A stretch of DNA of 64,000 nt from Enhydrobacter aerosaccus. GTDB taxonomy: Bacteria > Pseudomonadota > Alphaproteobacteria > Reyranellales > Reyranellaceae. The notes beneath the pieces were generated by a model. It was not told the DNA's origin. It did not search any database and worked only from the letters and a program-made list of their open reading frames with translations. The number at the start of each line of letters is the position of its first letter. Within the stretch, counting starts at the first letter, position 1. Both the position numbers and the translations under genes were made by a program. Location of the stretch: contig CAIKZO010000062.1 in NCBI GenBank assembly GCA_903832005.1, positions 23,950 through 87,949 of the forward strand. The letters are read 5' to 3'. Of this stretch, positions 1 through 8,510 are shown piece by piece.

Positions 1-542
1 CGATTCTGCCCTTCCTGACCGAAAGGGTCGGCGGCGAACGGCGCGTCGCCCGGCGACGCGGTATCACGATGAATGCCAACGTGCTGCGCTCCGAAAGCAC
101 GGGGTCGATCCACATCAAGTCGAGTGATCCCGCGGAAGCCCCGGCCATCCGCTTCAACTTCCTGTCCGCCCAGAACGACCGCGACGGCATTCTGGCCGTC
201 GTCCGCAAGGGCCGCGAGCTGATGGCGACCTCGCCGCTGAGGGAAATGACCGGCGAGGAGATCGCGCCCGGCATCCACTTGCAGAGCGACGAGGAAATCC
301 TCGAATGGGTGCGCACCACCGCGGAGACGACCTATCACCCGGTCGGCACCTGCAAGATGGGCGCGGACGCGATGGCCGTCGTCGACCCGCAACTGCGCGT
401 CCACGGCATCGAGGGCCTGCGGGTCGCCGACGCCTCGATCATGCCGACCCTGACCAGCGGCAACACCAATGCGCCCTGCATCATGATCGGCGAGAAGTGC
501 GCGGAGATGGTCCTGGCAGCGGCGGCGAAGGCGGCGGCCTAG
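1..542 (+). CDS. GMC family oxidoreductase, C-terminal part (5' end outside window)
   Basis: This is the end of an FAD-dependent glucose-methanol-choline oxidoreductase, a family that oxidises alcohols, including choline. The frame is open from base 3 with no upstream stop, so the gene enters from the left; the ATG at 69 is internal. The visible part is the C-terminal substrate domain and the return to the FAD domain. The family motif YHPVGTCKMG carries the catalytic His, and GNTNAP has Asn where other members have His or Asn. The ending LRVADASIMPT followed by MIGEKCAEMVL is typical. Substrate cannot be inferred. A TetR gene follows on the same strand. Confidence 0.9.
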   Translation, partial: ILPFLTERVGGERRVARRRGITMNANVLRSESTGSIHIKSSDPAEAPAIRFNFLSAQNDRDGILAVVRKGRELMATSPLREMTGEEIAPGIHLQSDEEILEWVRTTAETTYHPVGTCKMGADAMAVVDPQLRVHGIEGLRVADASIMPTLTSGNTNAPCIMIGEKCAEMVLAAAAKAAA

Positions 543-567
543 AATTTTTCTGCCTGAACCCGCACCC

Positions 568-676
568 CCTCACCCTGAGGAGCGCGCTCTTGCGCGCGTC
601 TCGAAGGGTGGGAACGAGCACCTTGTCTGTGGCCCACCCTTCGAGACGCTCGCTTTGCTCGCTCCTCAGGGTGAGG
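568..676. repeat. Long palindromic intergenic repeat (REP-like)
   Basis: Two inverted arms, 568-612 and 633-676, flank a 20-base centre. The outer 16 bases (CCTCACCCTGAGGAGC against GCTCCTCAGGGTGAGG) and the inner GTCTCGAAGGGTGGG / CCCACCCTTCGAGAC match exactly. Each arm also holds a small hairpin of its own (AGCGCGC..GCGCGTCT and AGACGCTCGC..). The element lies between the GMC stop and the TetR gene. Sequences of this type recur many times in alphaproteobacterial intergenic regions; only one copy was noticed in this window. Confidence 0.75.
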
Positions 677-776
677 TCCGGAGGTGAGCTGACGCGACCG
701 GCAGTCTTCCCGCCGACCAACGGATGCGCCATGGTGCGCGCTTCCGGTGATCGTTCGGTTTGGCGAGGAAGGCCCT

Positions 777-1481
777 TTGGCGTCAGAAAAGAAAGCGCGA
801 CCGAAGCGATCCGGCAGGGCGGAGCAGCGCGCCGAGACGATCGATCAGATCATCGACGCGGCGGAATATCTCTTCGCCAAGAACGGCTTCTACGGCGTCA
901 CCTTGAAGGACGTCGCCAATCGGATCGGCGTGCATCATACGCTGATCAACTACTACTTCGACGACAAGAAGACCCTGTTCGAGGCGGTCTTCGCGCGTCG
1001 CGCCGTCGTCACCAACGAACGGCGGATGAAGGCGCTCGACGACTACGACCGCGAGACCCGGGGCAAGCCGACTGTGGAGGGCGCGCTGCGCGCCTTCCTC
1101 GATACCGACCTCGATCTCTACCAGACGGGCGGCGAAGGCTGGCGGAACTACGGCGCGATGGGCGCCCAGGTGGCAAACACGCCGCAATGGGGCGCCGCGA
1201 TGATGGACCGGCATTTCGATCCCGTGGTCCTGCGCCTGATCGAGCTGCTGAAGAAGGCGCTGCCGGGCTGCGCGGAGGAAGACATCTTCTGGGGCTATCA
1301 CTTCGTCACCGGGGCGCTGATGCTGACCCTGGCGCGCACCGGGCGCATCGACAAGCTGTCCGGCGGCCTGTGCAAATCCGAGGACTATGCCGCCGTGAAA
1401 GAACGCATGGCGGCGTTCATGGCGGCGGGCTTCGCCACGATCTGCACGCCGAAGAAACGCCCGACACCCCGGGCGAAATGA
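777..1481 (+). CDS. TetR/AcrR family transcriptional regulator
   Basis: This is a DNA-binding repressor-type protein of about 234 residues. The N-terminal helix-turn-helix is clear: AAEYLFAKNGFYGVTLKDVA, then HHTLINYYFDDKKTLFEAV, the usual TetR pattern. The rest is a divergent ligand-binding domain. The start is taken as the TTG at 777 because AGGAAGG lies four bases upstream; a GTG at 747 in the same frame would add ten residues. An 18-base palindrome just past the stop, ahead of a branched-chain amino acid-type transporter, is the likely operator, so the regulator probably controls that operon. The ligand is unknown. Confidence 0.88.
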   Translation: MASEKKARPKRSGRAEQRAETIDQIIDAAEYLFAKNGFYGVTLKDVANRIGVHHTLINYYFDDKKTLFEAVFARRAVVTNERRMKALDDYDRETRGKPTVEGALRAFLDTDLDLYQTGGEGWRNYGAMGAQVANTPQWGAAMMDRHFDPVVLRLIELLKKALPGCAEEDIFWGYHFVTGALMLTLARTGRIDKLSGGLCKSEDYAAVKERMAAFMAAGFATICTPKKRPTPRAK

Positions 1482-1500
1482 CCTTGCGGGCCGAACGTTA

Positions 1501-1518
1501 ATTCACTAGTGAGTGAAT
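1501..1518. promoter_or_regulatory. Candidate TetR operator palindrome
   Basis: ATTCACT-AGTG-AGTGAAT is a perfect 7-bp inverted repeat with a 4-bp centre, between the TetR gene and the ABC transporter operon. Size and spacing fit TetR-family operators. A weak sigma70-like promoter, TTGCGG (1484-1489), 17 bases, TAGTGA (1507-1512), would place its -10 inside the palindrome, which suits repression. Binding by this particular TetR protein is an inference. Confidence 0.55.
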
Positions 1519-1649
1519 GAAAGGAAGTCGATCTCGGGAGGATCGGCTTGGGTCGTGCCCGATGACGACAAGCCGGAACAAGCGGCCGTCGGACCCGTCC
1601 CTGCCGCCGTTCAAGACCGACCTCCGCGCATTCGATCGGGAGGTTCCAA

Positions 1650-2903
1650 ATGACAAAAGCATTCGTAGCGGGCGCGCTGGCGCTCTGTGCTTTCGGCGCG
1701 ACCGTCGTGCCGGCACTGGCCGATGACACGATCAAGATCGGCTATGTCGATCCGCTGTCGGGCGGCGGCGCCAGCATCGGCCAGATCGGCCTCAACCAGC
1801 TCAAGTTCATCGCCGACGACGTCAACGCCAAGGGCGGCGTGATCGGCAAGAAGATCGAGGTCATCGGCTACGACAACAAGCTCAGCCCGCAGGTCACCCT
1901 GGTGCAGGTCCAGAAGGCGATCGACGAGGGCGTGCAGATCATCGTGCAGGGCAATGGCTCGGCCGTCGGCGCCGCGGTCGAGAGCTTTGTCGCCAAGTAC
2001 AACGAGCGCAATCCCGGCAAGGCCGTCGTCTACCTGAACTACGCCGCCATCGACCCGTCGCTCACCAACCAGAACTGCAGCTACTGGCACTTCGCCTGGG
2101 ATGCCAACGTCGACATCAAGCTGGAAGCGCTGACCAACTTCATCAAGTCGAAGCAGGAGGTGAAGAAGGTCTACCTGATCGATCAGGATTACTCGTTCGG
2201 CCATTCCGTCGCCGACACGGTGGTGTCGATGCTGAAGGAGAAGCGTCCCGACATCCAGATCGTCGGCAACGAGTTCCATCCGCTGGTCAAGGTCACCGAC
2301 TTCTCGCCCTATATCGCCAAGATCAAGGCGTCGGGCGCCGACACCGTCGTCACCGGTAACTGGGGCCAGGACTTCGCCCTGCTGGTCAAGGCAGCCGGCG
2401 ATTCGGGCCTGAAGGTCAACTGGTACACGTTCTATGCGGGCGGCAGCGGCGGCCCGACGGCGATCAAGCAGGCCAACCTGCCCGATCAGGTCTACCAGTT
2501 GGTCGAAGGCTTCAACAATATCGACTACAAGCCGATGCAGGACGTCGTGCGGACCTACATCGCCCGCTACAAGTCCGAGCCGATCTACTATCCGCGCATC
2601 TTCAACATGACGGGCATGCTGTTCAAGGCGATCCAGGAGGCGAACTCCGCCGACCCCGCCAAGTTCGCGCCCAAGCTCGAGGACATGAAGTACGCCACCT
2701 TCGCCAGCGGCGACGAGGGCTTCATGCGCAAGAAAGACCACCAGTTCTTCCAGCCGCTCTACATGTCGGTGTTCGGCGCGCTCGATGCCGCCAAGCAGCC
2801 GTTCGACGAGGAAGGCACGGGCTGGGGCTGGAAGCCCTCGGCGCAGATCGCGGTCAAGGACACCGACCATCCGACGACCTGCGAGATGAAGCGTCCCAAC
2901 TGA
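1650..2903 (+). CDS. Branched-chain amino acid-type ABC transporter substrate-binding protein
   Basis: This is a periplasmic type-1 binding protein (LivK/Leu-Ile-Val family) of 417 residues that would capture a small solute for the permease and ATPase genes that follow. Residues 1-24 form a signal peptide ending VVPALA, and the mature part opens with TIKIGYVDPLSGGGASIGQIG, the family hallmark. GGGAGG lies nine bases before the ATG. It is first in a five-gene operon and is followed by a stem-loop before the permease. The ligand may be an amino acid, amide or aromatic compound; sequence alone does not decide. Confidence 0.92.
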   Translation: MTKAFVAGALALCAFGATVVPALADDTIKIGYVDPLSGGGASIGQIGLNQLKFIADDVNAKGGVIGKKIEVIGYDNKLSPQVTLVQVQKAIDEGVQIIVQGNGSAVGAAVESFVAKYNERNPGKAVVYLNYAAIDPSLTNQNCSYWHFAWDANVDIKLEALTNFIKSKQEVKKVYLIDQDYSFGHSVADTVVSMLKEKRPDIQIVGNEFHPLVKVTDFSPYIAKIKASGADTVVTGNWGQDFALLVKAAGDSGLKVNWYTFYAGGSGGPTAIKQANLPDQVYQLVEGFNNIDYKPMQDVVRTYIARYKSEPIYYPRIFNMTGMLFKAIQEANSADPAKFAPKLEDMKYATFASGDEGFMRKKDHQFFQPLYMSVFGALDAAKQPFDEEGTGWGWKPSAQIAVKDTDHPTTCEMKRPN

Positions 2904-2915
2904 TACACGGGTGGA

Positions 2916-2941
2916 CGGCGCCGGGCAGTTGTCCGGCGCCG
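2916..2941 (+). other. Intercistronic stem-loop
   Basis: CGGCGCCGG and CCGGCGCCG form a perfect 9-bp stem around an 8-base loop in the 60-base gap between the binding-protein and first permease genes. No T-run follows, so it is unlikely to be a strong terminator. Such hairpins behind binding-protein genes commonly protect the upstream message and give higher expression of the binding protein; that role is inferred here. Confidence 0.5.
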
Positions 2942-2963
2942 CTTCGCCGGTATCGTGTGACCG

Positions 2964-3914
2964 ATGCTTGAGATTCTCTTCATCTCGACGCTGAACGGCG
3001 TCCTCTACGGCATGCTGCTCTTCCTGATGGCGAGCGGCCTGACCGTGATTTTCAGCATGATGGGCGTGCTGAACTTCGCCCATGCCAGCTTCTACATGCT
3101 GGGCGCCTTCTTCGGTTTCGAGATCAGCCGTCGTATCGGTTTCTGGCCCGGCCTCGTGGTGGCGCCGCTACTGGTCGGTGCGATCGGCATGGCGATCGAG
3201 CGCTATGGCTTGCGCCGCGTGCACCGGCACGGCCATGTGGCGGAGCTGCTGTTCACCTTCGGCCTCACCTTCGTGATCCAGGAAGGCGTCGAGATGGTCT
3301 GGGGCAAGCTGCCTGTCGATTATCGCGTGCCGCCCTCGCTCGATTTCCCGGCCTTCACCGCCTTCTCGACCAATTATCCCGCGTTCAAGATGTTCGAGCT
3401 GCTGACGGCGATCGCGATCTTCGCCGTGCTGCTGCTCGTCGTGCGCCGCACGCGCATCGGCCTGATCGTGCAGGCGGCCCTCACCCACCCCGGCATGGTC
3501 GGCATGCTGGGCCATAACGTCGATCGCATCTTCATGCTGGTCTTCGGCGTGGGCGCAGGCCTGGCCGCAGTGGCCGGCGTCATCGCCGGGCCGGCGCTGG
3601 TCACGCAATCCAACATGGCCGGCCTCCTCGGCCCGATCCTGTTCGTGGTCGTGGTCGTCGGCGGCCTCGGGTCGCTGGGCGGCGCCTTCCTCGCGTCGCT
3701 GCTGATCGGGCTGCTGCAGACCTTTGCCGTCGCCTCCAACGCCTCGCTGGCCGGTCTTCTGGGACCTCTCTCCCCGTCAGCAAAACAACAGGTCTTTCTC
3801 GCCGACATCTGGAACGTCACGGTGGCGCAGGTCGCGCCCATCCTGCCCTATCTCCTGCTGGTGCTGATCCTGATCTTCAGGCCGCGCGGCCTGATGGGAC
3901 GGCGCGAATCGTGA
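2964..3914 (+). CDS. Branched-chain amino acid-type ABC permease, LivH family
   Basis: This 316-residue inner-membrane permease has about eight hydrophobic helices. The opening TLNGVLYGMLLFLMASGLTVIFSMMGVLNFAHASFYMLGAF is the LivH signature, and the C-terminal part (GGLGSLGGAFLASLLIGLLQ) carries the loop expected to contact the ATPases. It pairs with the LivM-type subunit next door to form the channel. Its TGA overlaps the next gene's GTG (GTGA), indicating translational coupling. Confidence 0.92.
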   Translation: MLEILFISTLNGVLYGMLLFLMASGLTVIFSMMGVLNFAHASFYMLGAFFGFEISRRIGFWPGLVVAPLLVGAIGMAIERYGLRRVHRHGHVAELLFTFGLTFVIQEGVEMVWGKLPVDYRVPPSLDFPAFTAFSTNYPAFKMFELLTAIAIFAVLLLVVRRTRIGLIVQAALTHPGMVGMLGHNVDRIFMLVFGVGAGLAAVAGVIAGPALVTQSNMAGLLGPILFVVVVVGGLGSLGGAFLASLLIGLLQTFAVASNASLAGLLGPLSPSAKQQVFLADIWNVTVAQVAPILPYLLLVLILIFRPRGLMGRRES

Positions 3915-5182
3915 AGAATTTCCTCTCCACCTTCGGCGTCTGGATCGTGGCGGCCATCGTCGCCGCGTGCCTGCCGCAGCTGTTCGGCTCGGGCCTGGCG
4001 CTCACCTCGATGAGCCTGATGGGGATGATGATCATCTTCTCCCTGTCCTACAACATGCTGCTCGGCCAGACCGGCCTCCTGTCCTTCGGGCACGCGGTGT
4101 TCTTTGGCCTGGGTGGCTTCTTCTGCGTGCACGCGATGAACGACGTCGCCGCCGGCAAGCTGCCGGTGCCGCTGATCGTCGTCCCGCTGGCGGGCGCGGC
4201 GGCGGGGCTGGTGTTCGGTGCGTTGCTGGGCTGGGTCTCGACGCGCCGCGGCGGCACGGCCTTCTCGATGATCACGCTCGGCATCGGCGAACTGGTCGCG
4301 TCGAGCGCGCTGATCCTGCGCCACTTCTTCGGCGGCGAGGAAGGGGTGACCACCAACCGGACGGATCTCGCGCCCCTCTTCGGCCTGAACTTCGGGCCGC
4401 AGCTCCAGGTCTATTACCTGATCGCCGCCTGGTGCCTGGTCTCGGTCGCGGCGATGTACGCGCTGACCCGCACGCCGTTCGGACGGATCTGCAACGCCGT
4501 GCGCGACAACCCCGAGCGCGCCGCCTTCATCGGCTACGACCCGCAAGCCGTCCGCTTCCTCTCCTTCACTTTGTCGGGCCTGTTCGCCGGCATCGCGGGC
4601 GCGCTGGCCGCGATCAACTTCGAGATCATGAACGCCGGACAGTTGGGCGCCGCCCAATCAGGCGCCGTGATCCTGATGGTCTTCATCGGCGGCGTCGGCA
4701 CCTTCGCCGGCCCGATCATCGGCGCCATCCTCGTCACCTATCTGCAGGTCGCCCTGAGCGACGTCACCGACGCCTGGCAGCTTTATTTCGGCCTGCTGTT
4801 CATCGGCATGGTCATGTTCGTGCCCGAGGGCATCGCGGGCCTCCTGCTGCGCCAGCAGCCGCTGCTGCGCGAACGCCAGCTCCACCGTGTCGTTCCCTTC
4901 TATGCGCTGGCCCTTCTGGCCGGCCTCGTGACCATCGCCGGTCTCAGCCTCGCCATCGAAATGGCCAACCGGCTCACCGCGCACGCGGGCGACGGACCGA
5001 AGATGGCGTTCCTGCACGTTCCCTTGAATGCGACGTCGGTCCTGCCCTGGGCAATCGCGGCGGTGCTGCTGGTGGGTGGTGGCTGGCTCTTCCTGCGGGC
5101 CGCGCGTGCGTCGCGAAATGCCTACGACACGGCCCTGGCAGCGTCACTGGCCGCGGCGCTCGCGCATCGGAGCAACGCATGA
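3911..5182 (+). CDS. Branched-chain amino acid-type ABC permease, LivM family, with C-terminal extension
   Basis: This is the second permease subunit, 423 residues. The core (to about residue 310) matches LivM: SYNMLLGQTGLLSFGHAVFFG, the RTPFGRICNAVRDNPERAAFIGYD coupling region and GVGTFAGPIIGAILVTYLQ. An additional stretch of about 110 residues contains two more predicted membrane helices (near 322-342 and 375-395) and an Ala-rich tail, making the protein longer than usual. It starts at a GTG overlapping the previous stop and ends with an ATGA overlap into the LivG-type gene. Confidence 0.9.
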   Translation: MKNFLSTFGVWIVAAIVAACLPQLFGSGLALTSMSLMGMMIIFSLSYNMLLGQTGLLSFGHAVFFGLGGFFCVHAMNDVAAGKLPVPLIVVPLAGAAAGLVFGALLGWVSTRRGGTAFSMITLGIGELVASSALILRHFFGGEEGVTTNRTDLAPLFGLNFGPQLQVYYLIAAWCLVSVAAMYALTRTPFGRICNAVRDNPERAAFIGYDPQAVRFLSFTLSGLFAGIAGALAAINFEIMNAGQLGAAQSGAVILMVFIGGVGTFAGPIIGAILVTYLQVALSDVTDAWQLYFGLLFIGMVMFVPEGIAGLLLRQQPLLRERQLHRVVPFYALALLAGLVTIAGLSLAIEMANRLTAHAGDGPKMAFLHVPLNATSVLPWAIAAVLLVGGGWLFLRAARASRNAYDTALAASLAAALAHRSNA

Positions 5183-5931
5183 CGGCGCCCGCGCTTGAAC
5201 TGAGCGGTCTGCGCAAGAGTTTCGGCGCGACGCAGATCATCCGCGGTGTCGACCTCGCGATCCCCAAGGGCGAACGGCATGCGGTGATCGGGCCGAACGG
5301 CGCGGGCAAGTCGACGCTGTTCCATCTCATCAGCGGCCGCTACCAGCCCAGCGCCGGCAGCGTCCGGCTGCGCGGCGAGGACATCACCGGGATGGCGCCG
5401 CAGCTGATCAATCGCCGCGGCCTGTCGCGCAGCTTCCAGGTCACCAACATCTTCCCGCGCCTCAGCGTGTGGGAGAACGTGCGCTGCGCCACCCTGTGGG
5501 CGATGGGCTACAAATATTCGTTCTGGCGCAACATCGAGCGTCTCGCCGACGCGCGGCAGCGGACCGAGCAGATCCTGGGCGAGATCAACCTGCTCGACCG
5601 CTGGAAAGTGCCGGCCGGCGTGCTGACCTACGCCGAGCAACGAGCACTGGAGATCGGCCTCACCATCGCGGGCAACGCCGACGTCCTCCTGCTCGACGAG
5701 CCGACGGCCGGCATGAGCCATGCGGAGACGGAACTCGTGGTGGCGCTGATCCGCAAGGTCAGCGAGAACCGGACCCTGCTGATGATCGAGCACGACATGA
5801 GCGTGGTGTTCGGCCTGGCCGATCGTATTTCGGTCCTGGTCTACGGAGAACTCCTGGCCACCGACACGCCGGAACGGGTCAAGGCCAATGCGGCCGTGCA
5901 GCAGGCCTACCTCGGTCTCGAGGTGAGCTGA
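5179..5931 (+). CDS. ABC transporter ATPase, LivG family, with unusual signature motif
   Basis: This 250-residue cytoplasmic ATPase energises the importer. Walker A is intact (GPNGAGKST, residues 38-46), as are Walker B (VLLLD, 169-173), the catalytic Glu174 and the switch His205. The signature motif, normally LSGGQ or LSYGEQ, reads LTYAEQ (149-154), with Ala for the conserved Gly. The ATG at 5179 overlaps the permease stop (ATGA); a much longer open frame upstream is only a shadow of livM. The stop overlaps the next start by one base (TGATG). Confidence 0.9.
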   Translation: MTAPALELSGLRKSFGATQIIRGVDLAIPKGERHAVIGPNGAGKSTLFHLISGRYQPSAGSVRLRGEDITGMAPQLINRRGLSRSFQVTNIFPRLSVWENVRCATLWAMGYKYSFWRNIERLADARQRTEQILGEINLLDRWKVPAGVLTYAEQRALEIGLTIAGNADVLLLDEPTAGMSHAETELVVALIRKVSENRTLLMIEHDMSVVFGLADRISVLVYGELLATDTPERVKANAAVQQAYLGLEVS

Positions 5932-6626
5932 TGCTGACGGTGCGCGACCTCCACGCCTATTACGGCAAGAGCCACATCCTGCAGGGCGTGCACTTCACCG
6001 TGGGCGACAAGGAGATCGTGAGCATCCTGGGCCGCAACGGCGTTGGCCGCTCGACCACGCTAAAGGCGATCATGGGCGATCCGGCGCCGAGCGGCGAGAT
6101 CACCTTCAACGGCAAACCGATCGCCGGCCTGAAGCCGCACGAAATAGCGCGGCGCGGCATCGGCTATGTGCCGGAAGAGCGCGCGATCTTCCCGGCCCTT
6201 ACGGTGGAGCAGAATCTCCTGCTGGGGCTAAAGCCCGGCCAGACATCGGGACGCTGGAGCATCGAGGAAACGTGGCGGCTGTTTCCCCAATTGCGCGAGC
6301 GCGCCGAGGCACCGGGTGGCGCGCTGTCCGGCGGCGAGCAGCAGATGCTCACGATCTGCCGGACGCTGATGGGCGATCCGGACCTGATCATGATCGACGA
6401 GCCGACCGAGGGGTTGGCGCCGCAGATGGTCGAGCGGATCGGCGAGCTGCTGCTGGAGATCGCCCGCCGCGGCATCGCCATTGTGCTGGTCGAGCAGCGG
6501 CTGGTCATCGCGCTCCGGATCTCGCACCGGGTCTATGTGATGGGCCACGGCCGCATCGTCTTCGAGGGCACGCCCGCCGAGCTGATGGCGAACGCCGACA
6601 TCCGCCGCGAATGGCTCGAGGTCTGA
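5931..6626 (+). CDS. ABC transporter ATPase, LivF family, with Walker A Lys replaced by Arg
   Basis: This is the second ATPase of the importer, 231 residues. The signature LSGGE (132-136), Walker B LIMID (152-156) and Glu157 are normal. Walker A reads GRNGVGRST (34-42): the invariant Lys is Arg40, encoded by CGC at 6048-6050. The switch His is Gln189, as is common in LivF proteins. With the altered LivG-type signature, this predicts one good and one degenerate ATP site. A decayed hslU fragment begins directly after the stop. Confidence 0.9.
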   Translation: MLTVRDLHAYYGKSHILQGVHFTVGDKEIVSILGRNGVGRSTTLKAIMGDPAPSGEITFNGKPIAGLKPHEIARRGIGYVPEERAIFPALTVEQNLLLGLKPGQTSGRWSIEETWRLFPQLRERAEAPGGALSGGEQQMLTICRTLMGDPDLIMIDEPTEGLAPQMVERIGELLLEIARRGIAIVLVEQRLVIALRISHRVYVMGHGRIVFEGTPAELMANADIRREWLEV

Positions 6627-6627
6627 G

Positions 6628-6755
6628 CGCCCGCTAGAGCACGAACTTCGACAGGTCGCCCTTCTTGGCCAGCACGCTCACTTTTCGCGCACGTAGGCGG
6701 TGAAGCCGATCTCCTCGAGCAGCTTCTCCATCACGTGCGCAGGCGGCGCGCGGTG
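6628..6755 (-). pseudogene. Decayed duplicate of the hslU 3' end
   Basis: Bases 6628-6698 match 8505-8576, the true hslU end including its stop codon, nearly base for base, with one lost T. Bases 6695-6755 then match 8612-8672 after a 39-base deletion between AGGC direct repeats, with several substitutions and another lost base near the end. The fragment cannot encode protein. It sits between livF and the low-GC gene and marks the left edge of inserted DNA. Confidence 0.85.
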
Positions 6756-6821
6756 CTAGCCTTCACGTTCTCGCCGCAACTCGAAGTTGCCGCCAAGACT
6801 CTGCGGCACTATCTTTCAACG

Positions 6822-8456
6822 ATGAATACTCGTCTGGCATACACGTTGCGATATGCAGTTATCGTATCGTGGCTCGTTCTGCTGTCTGGAAGTCAGCCCG
6901 CGAAAGCCGACACGGCGCTTGCCAAGGAAATCGGTGTAGCTGCTTTTAAAGCCATCGAGCAGATGCCCGCCAACGACTTTAAAAAGGTGCGGCTTCTGAC
7001 AATGCTTGCAAGAGCGCTTCTAGATGCTGGCGATAAGGACGAAGCCCGCACAGTGATTGGCAGGGCGCAATCGATCGGCACAAATCAGACCCTTCTGATT
7101 GGAGATATCTTCGTTTTATCGATGCGAGGCGGCGATACGCAAGGAGCCTTAACTTTCATTCGGAAAGTGAACGAAATCGCGCAATTAGAGGCATTCGACA
7201 AATGGGCGTCCGAACAAGTGCGGAATGGCCAGAATTTAGCGATCGAAGAGACGCTGGAGTGGGTGGAAGTGTTGCGCGCGACAGCCCCTCGAGGACCCGC
7301 CCCAGACGAGTACGACGCAACAAACGCGTTATACCTTAATTTTACATTTCGATACGGCGTCCTGCTGGGCAACGTCGGCAAGGCGTATGCAGTCAAGGGT
7401 GACATCGGTCGCGCCCTTACTTTCGTCGACAAAATTGCCAGCCCCGTCACTCAGTACGTGCTGCTGGAAGCGGTGGCACAAGCACAGCATAAGGCAGGAG
7501 ATGAAGCAGCGACCGCCGAGAGCGTGCGTTTACTCTCAGCAGATATCGAAAAATACTACGCAAAAGACCCCAAACAAATGGTTTGGGCGAAAGCACTATC
7601 CTTCGGAAGGATCGGTGTGATCGATCGCGCGCGAAAGGAAGTTGAGTCGTTGACGGACAAGGCAAGTCGCGACGCTTTGTACGAGCGTCTCGCTGACGAG
7701 CTCGCGATATCTGGTGATTTCAACCATGCGGAAGAGATCGCAATAGAGCACTGTCCGATCTCGACGTTCGTTTCGATTGGCACGCGTGAAGTAAAGGCGG
7801 GCGATTTCGCCAGGGCGCGGCGAGTATTCCTATTAGCTCTGGAGCGGGGGCAGCACCTAAAAATGATGCCCGCCTTATCTAATCTTATTTACGGTCTGAT
7901 ATCGACCGCGGAATTTGCGAAGGCCGTCGACCTCACCGAGAGAGTCAACGATCTAAACCGACCGCCTTTCTTGCTGAAAGCCGTACAGGAAGCGGGAAGA
8001 CAAAGCGACATGGCGGCCTTGCGGTTGACCATCCCTCGGTTGTTCGAAGTTCTCCAGCAGCTGAAGGTACCCTTACTCGAGCAGCAGTTCTCCGACCTGA
8101 TTGATACCCTGAAGAAAGCCGGTCTCGAACAAGAAGCCCAAACGGCAAGCGCGCTCGGTGAAAAGAATAGCGCTCGTCTTAAGGCGATGGGGCGCGCGTT
8201 CCTCTCGCCTGAACGAATAGTGTTGGCGGAAATTGATGGAGATATCGCTCGCCATGAGCTTGCAGCCGCCGCTTCAAAGATACCGTCGCTCTCACATACT
8301 CTGAAAGACCCAGGACTGGAACACTTGGCGTTTGCACAAGCGAGCGACGGACGTGTGAAAGAAGCATTCGAGACAGCAAAGCAAGTAGTCGATCCTGAAC
8401 AGCGTGGGGCGTCGTTGATAGGCTTGGTGGTACCCGCCGCCAATGCCGCTCCGTAA
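6822..8456 (+). CDS. Exported protein of unknown function, alpha-helical repeats, low-GC insert
   Basis: The protein has 544 residues and no recognised family. The ATG at 6822 gives a credible signal peptide (MNTRLAYTLRY, a hydrophobic stretch, then PAKAD), so an upstream start at 6735, lying in the hslU remnant, is unlikely. The mature chain is made of helical pairs such as LLTMLARALLDAGDKDEAR and GKAYAVKGDIGRALTFVDKI, resembling degenerate TPR or Sel1-like repeats. Base composition and codon use are visibly more AT-rich than in the neighbours, and the gene is bracketed by hslU 3'-end copies, so it was probably acquired. No Shine-Dalgarno is obvious. It may be periplasmic. Confidence 0.65.
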   Translation: MNTRLAYTLRYAVIVSWLVLLSGSQPAKADTALAKEIGVAAFKAIEQMPANDFKKVRLLTMLARALLDAGDKDEARTVIGRAQSIGTNQTLLIGDIFVLSMRGGDTQGALTFIRKVNEIAQLEAFDKWASEQVRNGQNLAIEETLEWVEVLRATAPRGPAPDEYDATNALYLNFTFRYGVLLGNVGKAYAVKGDIGRALTFVDKIASPVTQYVLLEAVAQAQHKAGDEAATAESVRLLSADIEKYYAKDPKQMVWAKALSFGRIGVIDRARKEVESLTDKASRDALYERLADELAISGDFNHAEEIAIEHCPISTFVSIGTREVKAGDFARARRVFLLALERGQHLKMMPALSNLIYGLISTAEFAKAVDLTERVNDLNRPPFLLKAVQEAGRQSDMAALRLTIPRLFEVLQQLKVPLLEQQFSDLIDTLKKAGLEQEAQTASALGEKNSARLKAMGRAFLSPERIVLAEIDGDIARHELAAAASKIPSLSHTLKDPGLEHLAFAQASDGRVKEAFETAKQVVDPEQRGASLIGLVVPAANAAP

Positions 8457-8510
8457 CATTCAGGCAGTCGAAGCAGCGGCATTCCTATTGGCTTTTCGCC
8501 GAGCCGCCCG

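Noticed and set aside
1611..3083. Long open frame on the minus strand opposite the binding protein, rich in Asp, His and Leu
   Set aside because: It is the antisense frame of a high-GC gene. The plus-strand protein has a signal peptide and clear family motifs.
6627..8510. Active mobile element at the hslU scar
   Set aside because: No integrase, transposase, terminal inverted repeat or short target duplication was found; only a remnant is supported.
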